From the NCBI GenBank assembly GCA_024138025.1, contig JAMXBD010000093.1, forward strand, positions 124,001 through 188,000: a stretch of DNA of 64,000 bases, given 5' to 3'. How positions within the stretch are numbered: position 1 is the first letter of the stretch; each line of letters starts with the position of its first letter. This DNA is from Combretum micranthum (taxonomy: Eukaryota > Streptophyta > Magnoliopsida > Myrtales > Combretaceae). Below are positions 1 through 13,235 of the stretch, in pieces. Under the pieces are notes generated by a model. That model saw only the letters and a list, made by a program, of their open reading frames with translations, had not been told where the DNA came from and ran no database searches. The translations under genes and the position numbers were made by a program.

Positions 1-2612
1 GGTTTTGTGGGAGTTGTGAGCTAAATTTATAGCTAACTTAAGCCTATATATATGCGTACTAAGGCTAAACTAAATTTAGGAGGCTAAAGAGAGTGTTTTG
101 GGCTTAAGAAGAACTCAAATTTGCAGCTGGAAATTTTCATACGAATTTGGCAAATTTGGATCACAAATTTTGACTTTGTTTTAACAGATTTGTGGCTAAT
201 TTTGAGGGGCATTAATTATGTTTATTTGGTAGTTAATTAATGTCATTTATATGTGTAAATTTAGGGGCTCAACTTGTTTGAAAATCGGATCAAAATCGGA
301 TTGAATTTGGAATTGCAAAAGTTGGAATTTCTGAAACAGTTTTTCTTGAATTTTTGGATAGATTTCTATATCCGATTTTTAATTAATTATTGGTGTTTGA
401 AGTGTCCATTTAAAGGCCTTCTATTGGTTTTTATTTAGTCAAAAATATCAGCTCAAACAAGGCCTATAATTTCATCAAAATCGGAGCTAAACTAAGGTGT
501 GTGTGCTGCTGCATTCTTGGTTTGAATTCTCTCTACTGTAGCTTGTTGGATCCGAATTTGCAAGAACATTTTATCATGCCTCGAAAGGGGGCCTAGTAGG
601 ATTAATCTAAAACTATCATACCACGTGTGCACCATAATATGAGAGCCATCTTGTAAGTTAGAGTGTACAAGACTCTATTTATTTATCAATGTCTTTCATA
701 TAAATATATATTATATTACTGGATTTCAATCATGGAATCCGATTGTCCACTTCCTACCAAGATCGCAGAGAATCGGTATCCCCTACCAAATAATGTAAAT
801 GGGTTTCAAACTTACAACTTACAAATTTTAATTATTATAAAAATTATCTAATTTATATTCTAAGTTTACCATATCCTATATTTCTATCTTTAATAGAGTT
901 AGTTGGAGAAGCTCTCCTCACCCATTCCTAGCCCAATCCCAGCTAGTGTTAGTCCTACACAAAAACTGTTGGGGGGTGAGCGAACCACGGGCTCAGTGAG
1001 ATAATCTGACCAAACCACACATCAAACAATAACAACCAAGTATAATTACCAATCATATGCAATATAACAATCAATCATATGTACATTACAAGCTTGGATG
1101 ATCTAGAATCCAAAGCAGGATGGAGATTTATGCCCTCTCATCGGGATTGAAGGATCACATTGCTATGGCCCACCTATCCAGGAGAGACTAAGCATACAGG
1201 AATACAGCAATACTTACTTTAATTATCTCTTTAAATTAACCATATCTTAAATCTCTCATTTCCTGTTTTCTGCTTTAGAAACTCCACTAAGTGTTAGTCC
1301 TTTAAATACGATACCATAAGCGGCATCCTTTGTTTACCATTTAGTTCCTATAGTACTGACAGCTCAAAGGTAACCTTGCGTTGATCTAATAGCTTTTAGC
1401 CTAGGTCAACAAAGCATTATCAGAGGGCCAAAATACTAATACATAGTAGGCTGTCGCTTGCTCAAATGCTATTTATGCAAATCGCGTAATGCATGATCAT
1501 TTTCTTTTATGGTGTCAAAAGCTTTTAGTTAGGTTTAAGGTGATCATACAATTTACAGACAATATCAACATTCTTCATACAGTAATTATCATACAATAAA
1601 ATTGTCAATTATAATAGGATAATTTTGGCAATCATGCATACACCAATCATCATGCAGTATACCCAACCCTACATGCATATTAGTTTAATACATATTATTA
1701 TTATAAATGCAGTTATATTATAAGCACAAACGGTATGATAAAGTCAAAGTTACTCAACTGTGGTCCTCGCTAAACTATTAGAATATGCTACTAGAAATTC
1801 GAGAAGTGATCTATTTTTCATATGAAAATGAAATAACAGATATTTATTATTTAACTAATCTATTCTTCTATTAGTTCTAAAAATAAGATATTTGAAATAA
1901 CATATTCACCAGATTAGTTATGGTATAACTTATACTATTATTTATACTAATTCTAAATTAGACATAGTTTAGAAATTACGTACTCCTTTTTTTTATGGTT
2001 TTACTTAGTATATTAATCTAAGCTAAGTTAATTAAAACTAATCGCCTAATTCAATTTGTAAATCCATTTTAATTAGTTTAATCAATCCAATATGATTTTA
2101 CTTAGTAAAATAATTCATTTAAGATATATTAGGTTTATTTATATTAATTACAATTCATTGTCACTTATTATAACAAAATATTTATTAACATAATATAATT
2201 AGTGTAACTAAACTTCTATAATTATCTAGGTGTCCTATCTTGATATTTAATTTAATTTCTATTACTTGTATTGGTCCTTTAATAATCCTATGATAATTAA
2301 TTATTATTTAATATTTATTTTCATTTTTCTTGTCTTGATCTTAAAATATTTTATATTTCTATCGAGCATTGAAAAATTGATATTTAGTAGGCTTATATTT
2401 TTATGGTTATTATTATTATTGCTGTTTTTATATTGTTCCTAACTCGACCCATTATAGTACTCATTTTATTTACTATTATTTAGTATTGTCGTGTTTCTTT
2501 TTATACACTTCATAAAATTTTCTTGCTATGTAAAAGATATTACATTATTCAAAAATGTATCTTATGTAAATTTCCATTCTTATGCATAAAATAAGTATTT
2601 TATAATTATTAT
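1..2612. other. Repeat-derived DNA, no gene recognised
   Basis: 1-560 has LTR-like words (aatttgcagctgg and similar). 940-1500, read on the minus strand, has a gcccgtggttcgctcacc phrase of the type found near the 3' end of long gypsy LTRs, suggesting an antisense LTR remnant without firm ends. 1740-2612 is AT-rich with no visible feature. Confidence 0.3.
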
Positions 2613-5100
2613 TGTAAGGACCCGCTATCACCCCTATATTTGAAATAGGCGATAATAGTTTCCCAACCACATATAACCTATAAGATTATATGTAAGGTTG
2701 TCTGAAAGAATTGTTTGAGGAATTGTTTATCTAATTCCACATAGATAATATAATAAAAACCATAATAGTTTTTTTTTTCTAAACTTTAAACAAAATACAC
2801 TACTCCATTATCAACATATTTTGCAAAAGAAGCAACTTAAGTCACACATAGCTAAGTACATATATATATATACATATGTTACATCCAATGGCTTCTTACA
2901 AGCCTTAACAAAATTACACACACATAAAATTTAACTAAAACCTTAAGTATGACCACAGGGCTAACATAACTATTCTATTACAAAAATTGGATTCCACTGG
3001 GTCTAAAGTCATCTCTACTCCTCTATATCATCAAGAAAATTCTCAAAATCGTTTCCATACCCCATACTCTTGTAAAACTCGTCGGATTCATCACCTGAAA
3101 TGGTTAAAATATGAGCCAAAGGCCCAGTACACAAGTAACGAATACAAATGCAAAGTGATTCACACATACTTAATCTAAATGTAAAATGCAACAACCAATA
3201 ATTTATTACTCAATCTTTAGTTAGTCTTTCATCAAGGGAGTGTTCAAACTCCGGGCAACAAGGATCTAGTATTACGTCCGCCTCCCTGAGTGGTCCCTAC
3301 TGTTCATACAGGCTAGGCAGCCCCACCTTCCGGCGTAACCCATAATGTTAGGGGATCCTGAGTAACGCATCACAACGCTTAGGGGGTTGATATGAGTAGC
3401 TCCGATACTCATATCTCCTAAATAATTTTATCCAATAACGAGAAAGTACCCTGCCCCCAATCTGAGCAAGGTGCCGCTCTCCGAACCAGATTCAACGGCA
3501 AACAAAGACAATCAACACTCATCAATTAATAAAATTTTCTTAATTTAGAGTAATTTGATTTGATGCCTACCTTAGCAAAGAAACAAGCAAGTTACTGCGT
3601 ACCTGAGATAGCTCGGGAACTAATGGGGTTGGCTAAGCAAGGATCTATCACTGTTTTAAATAATATTAAATTTCCTACTTAGTTTAAGCACTAATTAACT
3701 AGTTGCAAATATAATTAATCAAAGAAATTCAAATAAATTAATACAATGTCATAATAGAGCATATAAACATCCTATTATATCATAGAACACTTAGCAATTA
3801 TTTAATTGATCATATACTAGGCTTTGGAAAATTTTGAAGAAAGTTTTTGAAAATGAAAAGTGCAGGGGATACATCGCCTTCAAAGCTAGTGGCTTTGAAC
3901 CGGTGCGTAATACACTAAAGTTCAACACTTGCCAACACTAGCAGTGTTCAAGGATACGCCGGCGGCTTTGAGCTAGTGTAGAATACAACTCCAAATTCTC
4001 AAAAATTTCTAAGAGTTACACGGGGTTGGTCCATGCCCGTGAATACCCCCAACACTGGCAGAGTATCCGTGTACGCCGACAGCTTTGGATCCTACGCCGA
4101 TAGCCTTTAGCCCGACGTTAAAAATTTTGATTCTGTTCTTGTTTCACACCGCCTATAAGCCGGCAGCTTTGGAACCCCAGTAGCCGACATACAATTTGAA
4201 AAATAACACCAACAACCTTTTCTAGCAAAAGCCGGCAGCATTTCAAGCGGCTTTAAAAAAATCGATTCTGTTCACTTCCAATACCGCCTTTACGCCAGCG
4301 GTGTTGAAGTGCCAGATGCCGGCGTACGCTCAAAATTAAGCCTATACGAAAATGTTTTGTTTCTCCTATTTTTCATGTTAAATTTACACTTCCAAAATTC
4401 CCTTAAACTCATTCCAAGTTTCCCAAATCTTGTTATATGATCAATACATCATTCATCCTACATAAACTCCACTCAAAACATTAAACACTTTACCACAAAT
4501 CATCATACACAAATACCATCCCCAAACCTCACTCATCAACACTCTCAACACTTGATCATTCAACCACAACTTTCCAACACTTCCAAATTCATATACTACA
4601 CATACAACTAACTTCTATAACAATAAAACACTTCTCATACAACCAACAAAGCATATGAATCATCAAACACAAGTTTAAGTTTAAACCCTGTTGTCAAGAA
4701 ATCATATTCATGCATAAGTTTAAGACATGAAAATATACTCACCAATAGAACTTTAGGCCTTAGCTTTGTGGTCCTTAAGTAAGTTTTTAGTGGTTATTTT
4801 TGTAAGAGTTGAAGGGGCTAATGGTATATAGTCATGAGAGAGATTTTGGAGAAGAAAGAAGAAGGTTTTGGAGCTTTTGGAGGTGTGTTTGGGAGGTATG
4901 AAAATTTTGCACGAATTTGACACTTTATTAGGTTAATATTATCTTGTTGTTTGACTTTTGAGGCATCAAAAGTTAAGGTAAGTAATGATTTAACTTTTGG
5001 CTAATTAATGATATTAGTTTAAGGCCTTAATGGTGGTTTAAAAGCTTGATTTTTTACCTTAATTTTCTGCTATAAGAGACTTATATGCATGCATTCATCT
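2613..5100 (-). mobile_element. Long LTR-like sequence A (minus strand; distal end not found)
   Basis: Starts at plus position 2613 with tgtaaggacccgc, the inverse of the 3' end seen in B and C. The block 2640-2700 (accacatataacc, tatgtaaggttgtct) is the inverse of 14127-14170. The block 3250-3530, read on the minus strand, aligns with 13081-13560 in B: tgagtgtt, cgttgaatctgg, cgtgttactcaggaccc-like and tatatcaacccc-like words. The other end could not be placed; similarity fades beyond about 5100. Confidence 0.5.
3890..4330 (-). repeat. gccggc word island in LTR A
   Basis: At least six variants of gccggc/cgccg followed by agctttg-like words (3957, 4074, 4093, 4157, 4230 and 4317) in otherwise AT-rich DNA. 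Minus-strand units are separated by gaacagaatc words. C carries related words at 58895-59180. Confidence 0.6.
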
Positions 5101-7103
5101 ACTTGTTTTAATACATTCCAAATATAATTCACACATGTTAATGAAATCTAAATTTTATGAACTAAATATTTAATAAATTCTAGAGTATATCCATATTTCA
5201 ACACAACAATAAAACACATAATTTATCATGAACATAAATCATATTCAACACATACAAAAGCATATAATTCCAATGACACTTTTATAAAATATGAATTAGG
5301 AATTTCATGGCTATTTCAATTATACTTTATTTTCATTTATAAAGTACAATAATATAAATAACAATGATAATAATGTTAGTAATATTAATAATGTTAATTA
5401 TAAGGTAATTTGCTAGTAATACCAATATTATTTTTCATAATAATTGTATTAAAATAGTAGTAATCTTAAAGATAACAATAATAATAATACATATCATAGT
5501 AATAATAATACTAGTAATAATCATAATAGAGGTAGTATCATTAATAATATTATTTATAATATATATATTATAATGATAATGATATTCATAAGTGTTAATA
5601 AAAATAATAATAATTGGTATTAATAATATCAATTATCATAATAATAGTATCATTAACAATATTACTAATACTAAGATTGGTAATGATGATGATGATGATG
5701 ATAATCATCTGATTAATAATAATAATATCACTAATAATAATAGTAATAATAATCCAGAATTAATAAATATCATAATATTAATTATTTTATCTAATCATAA
5801 TTAATAAAATTATATTTTTCTACATCATTTATAATGTTAAAGTATTTACATACACATATACTTAAATAAATATATAAAATAATTCTAAAAAAATTATTAA
5901 AAATAATTTTCACTTCAAAAATTAATAAATATATTTATTAGTAATTATTCAATCAACCAAAAATATTTTATATATGATTTTTTTTTATAAGTAATAATAT
6001 ATATAAGTTATTGTAGATTCCCTTTTAAATTTATTAACGTATCATGTTTTAGCTCGTTTATTCAGGAAAACCTCGCTTTGATGACAAAGTTTAAGGTATC
6101 AATGTCAGTAAGATAGCTTAATTATTATATTTAGAAATTCCTATAAATTTTATTTTATTGTTATTATTATATTCTTTTAATAAGTCCGATTATATACATA
6201 CACATATTTACTTGCCTATTCCATATACTTTTCGGCTTCTTCATTGCTGATCTCGCATTTTCTAAATTTTGTAAAACGCGGTTTTTTTTTTTTTATAATC
6301 ACCTGATGAATTTATATTGCTGATTTAAATGTCTAAATATTACTAAAAATTATTTATAACTAAAAGATTATGAGGTAACATAAAGAATATGATAAGAAAA
6401 TACCTTATTACGATGGCCCCAGTTGATAATTCCTTTATGGCTATGACTATGAACTAGGAGAATTTAAGATTGTTGCAATAATGAAGGTGCTAAATAAAAT
6501 TTTCCAGTAATTTTCTCTCTCTCTCTTTATATATATATATGTATGTATGTATATATGTATTCCTCGTTACTTGCTAGAGTAGTAAAAACTATTTATAGTA
6601 AATCCTCCATATTCACTTAACATTCCAATTTGCCTTAGATTTTTTCCAGGCAACAATAATTTATGCCCATTAGTAATGCATATATATAGTATCAGGTAGT
6701 CATGAGGAGCAAGTGTAGAACAGTAAAAGGCATTTTTCATGACCACATGTTATTTTACGTGTCCAAACGAAATTTACACGCTAAAGATTCCTCACGTAAT
6801 ATTAAAAATTGCTTCTCAAGGAAGGAGTGAAATTTACAACTACACATCCATCCGTACCTTGGAGTAATTAAATGACAGAAAAGTGTTTGCCCAACATTTG
6901 ACACGTACAACTAGAGAAAATATTGAAGAAGACACGCAACTTCCAATTTTATACGAAATTCATTTCATATTCCTTAATGCTTACGATTTTGCAAGTTACA
7001 ATAAGATAAAATAAATAAATAATTAAGGTAGCTATTTCAGTACGTTATAATTTGATTTGATTCTTATGTATAGATTTATCTAGAATTATTTTAAAAGTTT
7101 CAC
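5101..7103. other. AT-rich DNA with degenerate TAA/ATA tracts
   Basis: 5340-5830 is mainly imperfect trinucleotide TAA/ATA sequence, with a pure gat run at 5686-5702. 6510-6560 is a CT then TA/TATG microsatellite. Open frames in this area are low-complexity (Asn/Ile/Asp runs) and are not genes. Nothing else was seen. Confidence 0.5.
5340..5830. repeat. Low-complexity TAA/ATA-rich tract
   Basis: Almost entirely A and T with repeated aataat and taataa words; both strands give artefactual low-complexity open frames. Confidence 0.8.
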
Positions 7104-8667
7104 GATACCCCCTCTTTTTTTTATTGAAATATTATACTACACATCAAGTCCCCCATTCTTTACTTATTTTCTTTACAGCTTTGAAGGTCTCATTTTGATA
7201 TCTATATTTCATTTATTTAGAGAAATTTTTCTATAATTCTAAATTCTAATACATGTGATTTCTTTACTATAATTATTTATTTAAAAGACATACTTAAAAA
7301 TTTAAATCACGAAAAATTTGGAGTGATTTCTGATATTTTTATTATAGTTCTTTTATGATTCTATGTTTTATTTATAATATTTATTATAATGGGTTATGTA
7401 AAATCAAGGGATTACACATTTGGAGTTGTTTTAGTTGTTTATTTGAGCTGAAATTCTTGCCATTTATTGTTGATCACATATGGAATGTTGTGGTTGGATT
7501 ATAGGTAATTTTCATTTGGATTTATAGCTCAAATTTTGGATCAAAGTTGGACAAAAAAAGATGGAACTCTGCAGCCAAGAAGTTCACTTGCTACTGCTGA
7601 TCACGGGAATTCAACTCCAATTTGCAGCTTTTTTCTCTTTCATTTGGTGTGTAATTCTTGTGCATTAATTGTGGATTATAGGTGGAGCTTTTGGATTGGT
7701 TGGGGTGTCTTTTTCAAGTTGAATATAGGTGTTAAATTTAGAGCAAAGTTGGATGAAAATTGGCTTCCTGCACCTAGAACTCCTACTGTTGTTACTGTCC
7801 TCTGTTTCAATCCGAGAATTGCTCTGTTCCAGCTGGGAATTTCAACGTGAAGACTCTATACTTGAAGGCTATTCTCTATGTGGGAAGAGAATTGCAGCGT
7901 GAATACAATTTGCTGCCTCCGTGATTTCCATTTCAGCATGAATTGTCTTCTCTGTTCCCACGTACTTCCAATTTCCGTGATTTGCTTCAGCTTTCAATTT
8001 TCATTCATTTTTTTAATTAGTTGATTTATAGTAATTAACTAAAATATTTTAACTAATATTAGATTATAAACATATATCCGACCGTTATGTATAAGTTTTA
8101 TCGAGATAAAATTATCTAAGTTACTACAAAATCTCTAGATTATTTATATATTCAATTTTTAGTTTAAAGTTTACACAATTAATTATTTTTAGTATTTTAA
8201 CTTACACAATTAAATTTTTCAAATTCAATAAATTAAATTAGGAACCAAATTCTAATAAATTCAGAATTTCCTATCAAGTACAATAGTGAGTTTGGAATTT
8301 TTATTTTAGATCTAGATTAATAATTATTGATCGGTATTAGTATCTATTATATATTTATAATCTTAGTAATTCATCTTTGGATTATTGTTTTATACCGATA
8401 AGCTATATTAATAAACTGTATCTTATCGATTTTGAAATTTAGAGTACTTCTAATTATATCTTGAATTATAGTTAAGATACGGATCTCGTTTTTAGTATCT
8501 ATTAAGGTCAATGAAATTTTTATTCGAGTTTTTCAAACTAAGAATGAGTTTATTACAACTCATAGATCTATTCTAGGATTTTTATCAGGTTTTAAATTCA
8601 CTATCTAATTTATATTTTCTATTTTATTATCGTATACTATTGTGAAAAAAAATGTCGGGGCTTACAC
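7104..8667 (+). mobile_element. Possible LTR-derived sequence E
   Basis: Ends in gtcggggcttaca (8655-8667), like the ends of B and C. Contains repeated aatttgcagc/gaattgcagcgtgaa words at 7575-7990 that recall region 100-560. The start is a guess (cgataccccctc near 7104). The 104-codon frame at 7536-7850 matches no domain I recognise. Confidence 0.3.
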
Positions 8668-10765
8668 ACAGAGAGAGATAGAGATTGAGGCGAAAGATAC
8701 AAGATTAGGGTTCAAATAATGCATGTATACATATGGGTTTGCATACAAAAGCAGAGCTTGAAATTGTTTTTATGGATGGATGTAATACTATCTCTTTAGG
8801 TAGAATGTTAATTATGCACATAAAAATCAAATTTAAGTTTGTTAATCTTGTAAACCTAGAGTGGAAGAATGAACAAAACCATGATGAGTCGAGCAACTGA
8901 ATGATGACAATTACAATACCATGACCATAATTTTCAATGCACTTTAATATAGTATTTTGTTTGTTAAGATCATTGAGGGTTATATAGTCCTTGATAAATG
9001 CCTTATTCTAAGCTAAATTTTGCCTTATTTCACATTTGTGAATATTCTCAAAACTTCTCTGATATGATACCTAGTTCACTTAAACGTAAAGAGTTTTTGG
9101 AATTTACATGTTTTCAGTAGTGAAAGCTACAAAATCTAAAATTTGGAGAAAATGATTTTCATGAATTTTGACCAATAAATTTGTGATTTGCTTACTTTTA
9201 GAATGTGCAGTGATCTTAGAAATATTTAGAAAGAATTAATTTGACCATTGGTATAATTAAGTGTAACTAAAATTTAATTTTGGAAGATAAACACATGTAT
9301 TTAGTTGGATATTCGCAACCAGTTATGTATGTACTTTTGTAGATTCATATAATTTTCTATGGTTTTTTTTGTTAGTATACTAATTATCACCTAGTTAGCT
9401 TGTTTTTCACTTTACAATAGCCTATAAAGCATCTCTAAACTAAATTGTGATAACATTGCAATATTTATATAGTATAATTATAAATCATATGTGCTACAAG
9501 GTGGGTTCAAGGCTATTAAGTTGTGATGAATTGATTGGTTACTAAAAATAATCAAAGTTAATTATGTGACTATGATAATTATGATCAAATCCCTAGAGGA
9601 AAAGGATATTTTTGGTAATTTTAACATTGCTAGTAGATTAGATATTGTAAGACAAATGTAGTTCTTAGAGTAATAATTGTAACATTTTGTAAAATGTTAA
9701 AATCAATTAAGAAACAGATAAAGTTACAACAATCAAAAGTTGGTTGTGCAAAAGTGAATCTATGATACGTTAGTTTTTATTGTTTCTAATTATTTATTTA
9801 CGAGGTTTTTTTTTCCTTATATGTGATAGAATTATATAAGTGCTTGAGATATTTAGATTTGCTACTCCAAGTGAATATACCTTTATATATTGTCTTAGTT
9901 TTTTTTTTTTTTTTTATAAGCGAGAATTATATAAGCGTATAGGATATTGAGATTTGCTACTCCAAGTGAATATATCCACTTGCTTCATGTTTTTTGATGC
10001 ATTTTGGTGAAAATTTTAGGCTACCACACTTAATAGTAGATAGCAAATTGTAAAAAGGGATAAAGTTTGGACATCAAATTCACACTCTTTTAAATTTCAA
10101 GTGGTTAATTATTAATAAAGTTTATGTACCAAATATGACATTTACTCAATAATATTGTCATTTTAGTTTATAAATTATGAAAAGAGAGATTCTAAGGTAA
10201 GAGAATGCTAGAGATGAATTTAGATAGTTTTGGAGAAATGGATTAACCCATGGGCTAAACCACAATTTTATTTAGACCTTTAATTAATTGAACCGCTTTT
10301 GAAAGAATACATTTATTACTGTAATTTTTACTTGCATGATCCAACCCAGGATTTAAAGTGAAAAAAAAATCATTATTAAACTATAATTACATATATGCAT
10401 ATATAAATAAATAAATAAATTATTGATAATTCCTTCAAACAAGTTCAATTTGCTTCTCATACCTATTCCAAAATTCCCTACTAGGAATTCATATTACATG
10501 ATAAGTAAGCTCACATGTGGAAATAGGCTATGCATTTATAAAACACTCAAGTTTATTAAACTGGGAAAAGCTGAGAGATGAAAGTGAGGCGACGAGAGCA
10601 CAGGGACTAAGACTAATGTAAGAGATGAGAGGGAACTCAATGAAGGTATCGAAAATGCAATACAATTGCCTATACCATAAATGTTGGCAATTTAATGTCT
10701 CAAGTTTTAAATTTTGTAATTAAATATATCTACTTTTAGGTAAAGTTCAGTTTGTTGTTTCCAAT
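8668..10765. other. AT-rich intergenic DNA with one 52-bp duplication
   Basis: Apart from the direct duplication at 9828-9974, no coding or repeat structure was recognised. Confidence 0.4.
9828..9974. repeat. 52-bp direct duplication
   Basis: Copies at 9828-9879 and 9923-9974 share agaattatataag and gatttgctactccaagtgaatata with a few differences, separated by a T-rich spacer. Confidence 0.85.
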
Positions 10766-11769
10766 TGAAATACCCCAAACCTTTACCTAGATTAGAAATT
10801 GAGTTTAGATAGATTAAATGAATAAAAAGAATTATAGGATATAATTAGACAAGTTGGTTTAATTTAATTAACTAATAATTAAGTTGGTTTTGAGATTTGA
10901 AATTCCTAAAATCTCTAAACATGTTCTAAAAATGTTTAGAGGATTCCTAAACCCATAATTCTTAGCCAAAACTCTAATTCCTCAATCCCCATAAAATTTG
11001 AGTTCATTTGTTTGTATAAAAATATCGATTCTTAAACCCGAACTCCAATTAAATATCTTTGTATCCAAATTAAATTCCTAAATTAAGTTCTTATTTTAAG
11101 ATCTTAATTTATAATCTATTGGTTAAAAAATAATCTTTTAAATACTTCTGGAACTATATATATTGATTTGATAGTTCTAAGCCTATACCTATATTCGTTT
11201 AAATTATTTTTAATCCTTATTATTTTCCTTTTAATCTCTCCTTCTCTGCCTCTCTCCCCTTCACTTTTCTTTCCTTTATTCTTTTCACTTTCCCAACCGA
11301 GACTTTCTTTCCTCTCTTCCTTTCTTCTTCTTTTCTTTCTTTTCTTCCAATTTCTTCCACAAATCTCAAGATTAAAAGCTATCTAGAAGAATAATCAAAG
11401 CTGGGAGAGAAGCTAGATGAAGGGAAACAAGTTAGAAGTGTAAGGAAAGATCAAGTGTGCAAGTGTTCTTAAAAGATAAGTTGTTATTTCCTTATTATCT
11501 TTGTTGTTTACTTATTTAATTGATGAGTTGATGTTGAATTGGGTTGAAAGTGCTGTTTATTTTTGTAATTGTTAAGTTGAAGTTTGATATGAGTTGGTTT
11601 GAGGAAGGAGATGATGAATAGTAGTTGTGACGGTTTGCTTGTTGTTCGAAGTTGTTGGAGGAAGATTGAAGTGTTAGGAGTTGTTATTAGAGTTTATTTG
11701 ATGTTAGGATTGATTTAGGAGATGTATAAGTTGATGTAAAAGTGTAAAAATGGATTTTAAAAACAGAGC

Positions 11770-11940
11770 AAATTCGTAACATGTATCAGGGATCAATCAC
11801 GGGCGAGCAAAAGGGAGTGAAATGAATTGATTATGTGTTTTTCAAACACCACGAGTGATCAAAGGGGCGTGATTTGGTCTGTCACAAATTTTTATAAAAT
11901 CGCGGGCGAGCAATGGGCGTGATTCGTCCCCTACAGCAAT
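11770..11940 (+). repeat. GC-richer word cluster in LTR B
   Basis: Imperfect repeats of cgggcgagcaa and ggcgtgat (near 11800, 11855-11870 and 11900-11925) occupy the place where A and C carry gccggcgta-type words. The sequence differs but the position within the LTR is similar. Confidence 0.45.
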
Positions 11941-13136
11941 GTGTTTTCATAAATTAATCATAACTTTTTTATACGAACTCCGATTTGAGTGATTCAAGTT
12001 GCGTTGAAAAGATTAAAAAGAAATCTACAACTTTCATGTTTTGAGTTTTTGCAAATTATAAAAGTATTAGTGCTTAAATTTCACTTCTTTCCAACTGATA
12101 CATTTTCCAAACAAAGTTAAAAACTTGTTTTTGTTTGTTTTATGTGTGTTTGCTTTAGGAAATGGATATTTTTGAGTTAAAATGAGATATATAAGTGATG
12201 TTTGATGTGTTATATTGATTGGTTGATATAATTAAACATGAGTTAAGTAGATTTATAGATTTAAAAAATAATTAGATTAAATCTAGAAGTTAGTTATAAA
12301 ATGAACCTAGTTAACAAACCTAGGTTCAACTTGACTAAATGAACTTGAATGAACTAAAATGGATTAGATTGTTTAACTTTGATGAATTTGGCTAAGTTTA
12401 AGTTAATGTAAGCTCGAATTGACATAGATTTTAGATATATAATGAATTAGTAATTAATCTAAGTCCAACTTAGCTTAATGAACTTCACTAAGCTAAAAAT
12501 GAATTAGATTGATATAGTTTAATCACCATGGCTTAGTAAATGACTTAAATGAATAATTATAATCAATTTGGCTAAGGTTAAGTTGAAATGGGTTAATAGC
12601 TAATAATTAGCTTAGATGAATGAATTATGATGATCTTTGATTAATATGGGGAATATGTTGTTTCAAATGTGTGTTTACTTGGAAAATAAATGTTTTTGGT
12701 TTATGAATTCTTTGTTAATGCTTTTGTAATAAAACACTATAAATAAAGAGAAAAGAAATTCTTTGACAGACAAAGGAGAACTGTCCATATTTTGGCGGGG
12801 CGATCTTTACAGCTATAGTGGGGTTCCAAGTTAGTGTCTGATCAAATAGGGTTAATAAAAGTTTGACATAAGTGGATGTTAGTTTAGTTTCTTATATGAG
12901 TTCTTTCTTTAACAGAAAGTGGATAAATGACATATCTTCTGAGGCGGTTTCTGATCTATCTTCTGAGATAGGTTCTACCTCTGTTTGTATTTCATATTCA
13001 AGGTACGCAGTAACTTGCGTGATGATTGATAGGATAGGCATCCTAAATGGATTAAGAACTTAAACTCGGCTTAATAATTGATGAGTGTTGGTTGTGTTTT
13101 ACGTCGTTGAATCTGGAACCGGGAGCGACAACCTTG

Positions 13137-13235
13137 TCATGATGTAATGGCAAGATAGTTTAGGCACTTAGCCCAATCCTTTGTCATGATGCAATGACTC
13201 AAATCCATGATGCAATGGTTCACCATGATGCAATG
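13137..13235 (+). repeat. catgatgcaatgg short repeats in LTR B
   Basis: Four copies of catgatgNaatg (near 13137, 13186, 13207 and 13223) with variable spacers. The same group occurs in C at 59597-59690. Confidence 0.8.

Noticed and set aside
5435..5804. Two overlapping open frames on opposite strands (65 and 70 codons)
   Set aside because: They are low-complexity Ile/Asn/Asp translations of a TAA-rich tract with a gat run.
7536..7850. 104-codon open frame
   Set aside because: It lies in LTR-like sequence with repeated ttgcagc words and shows no domain.
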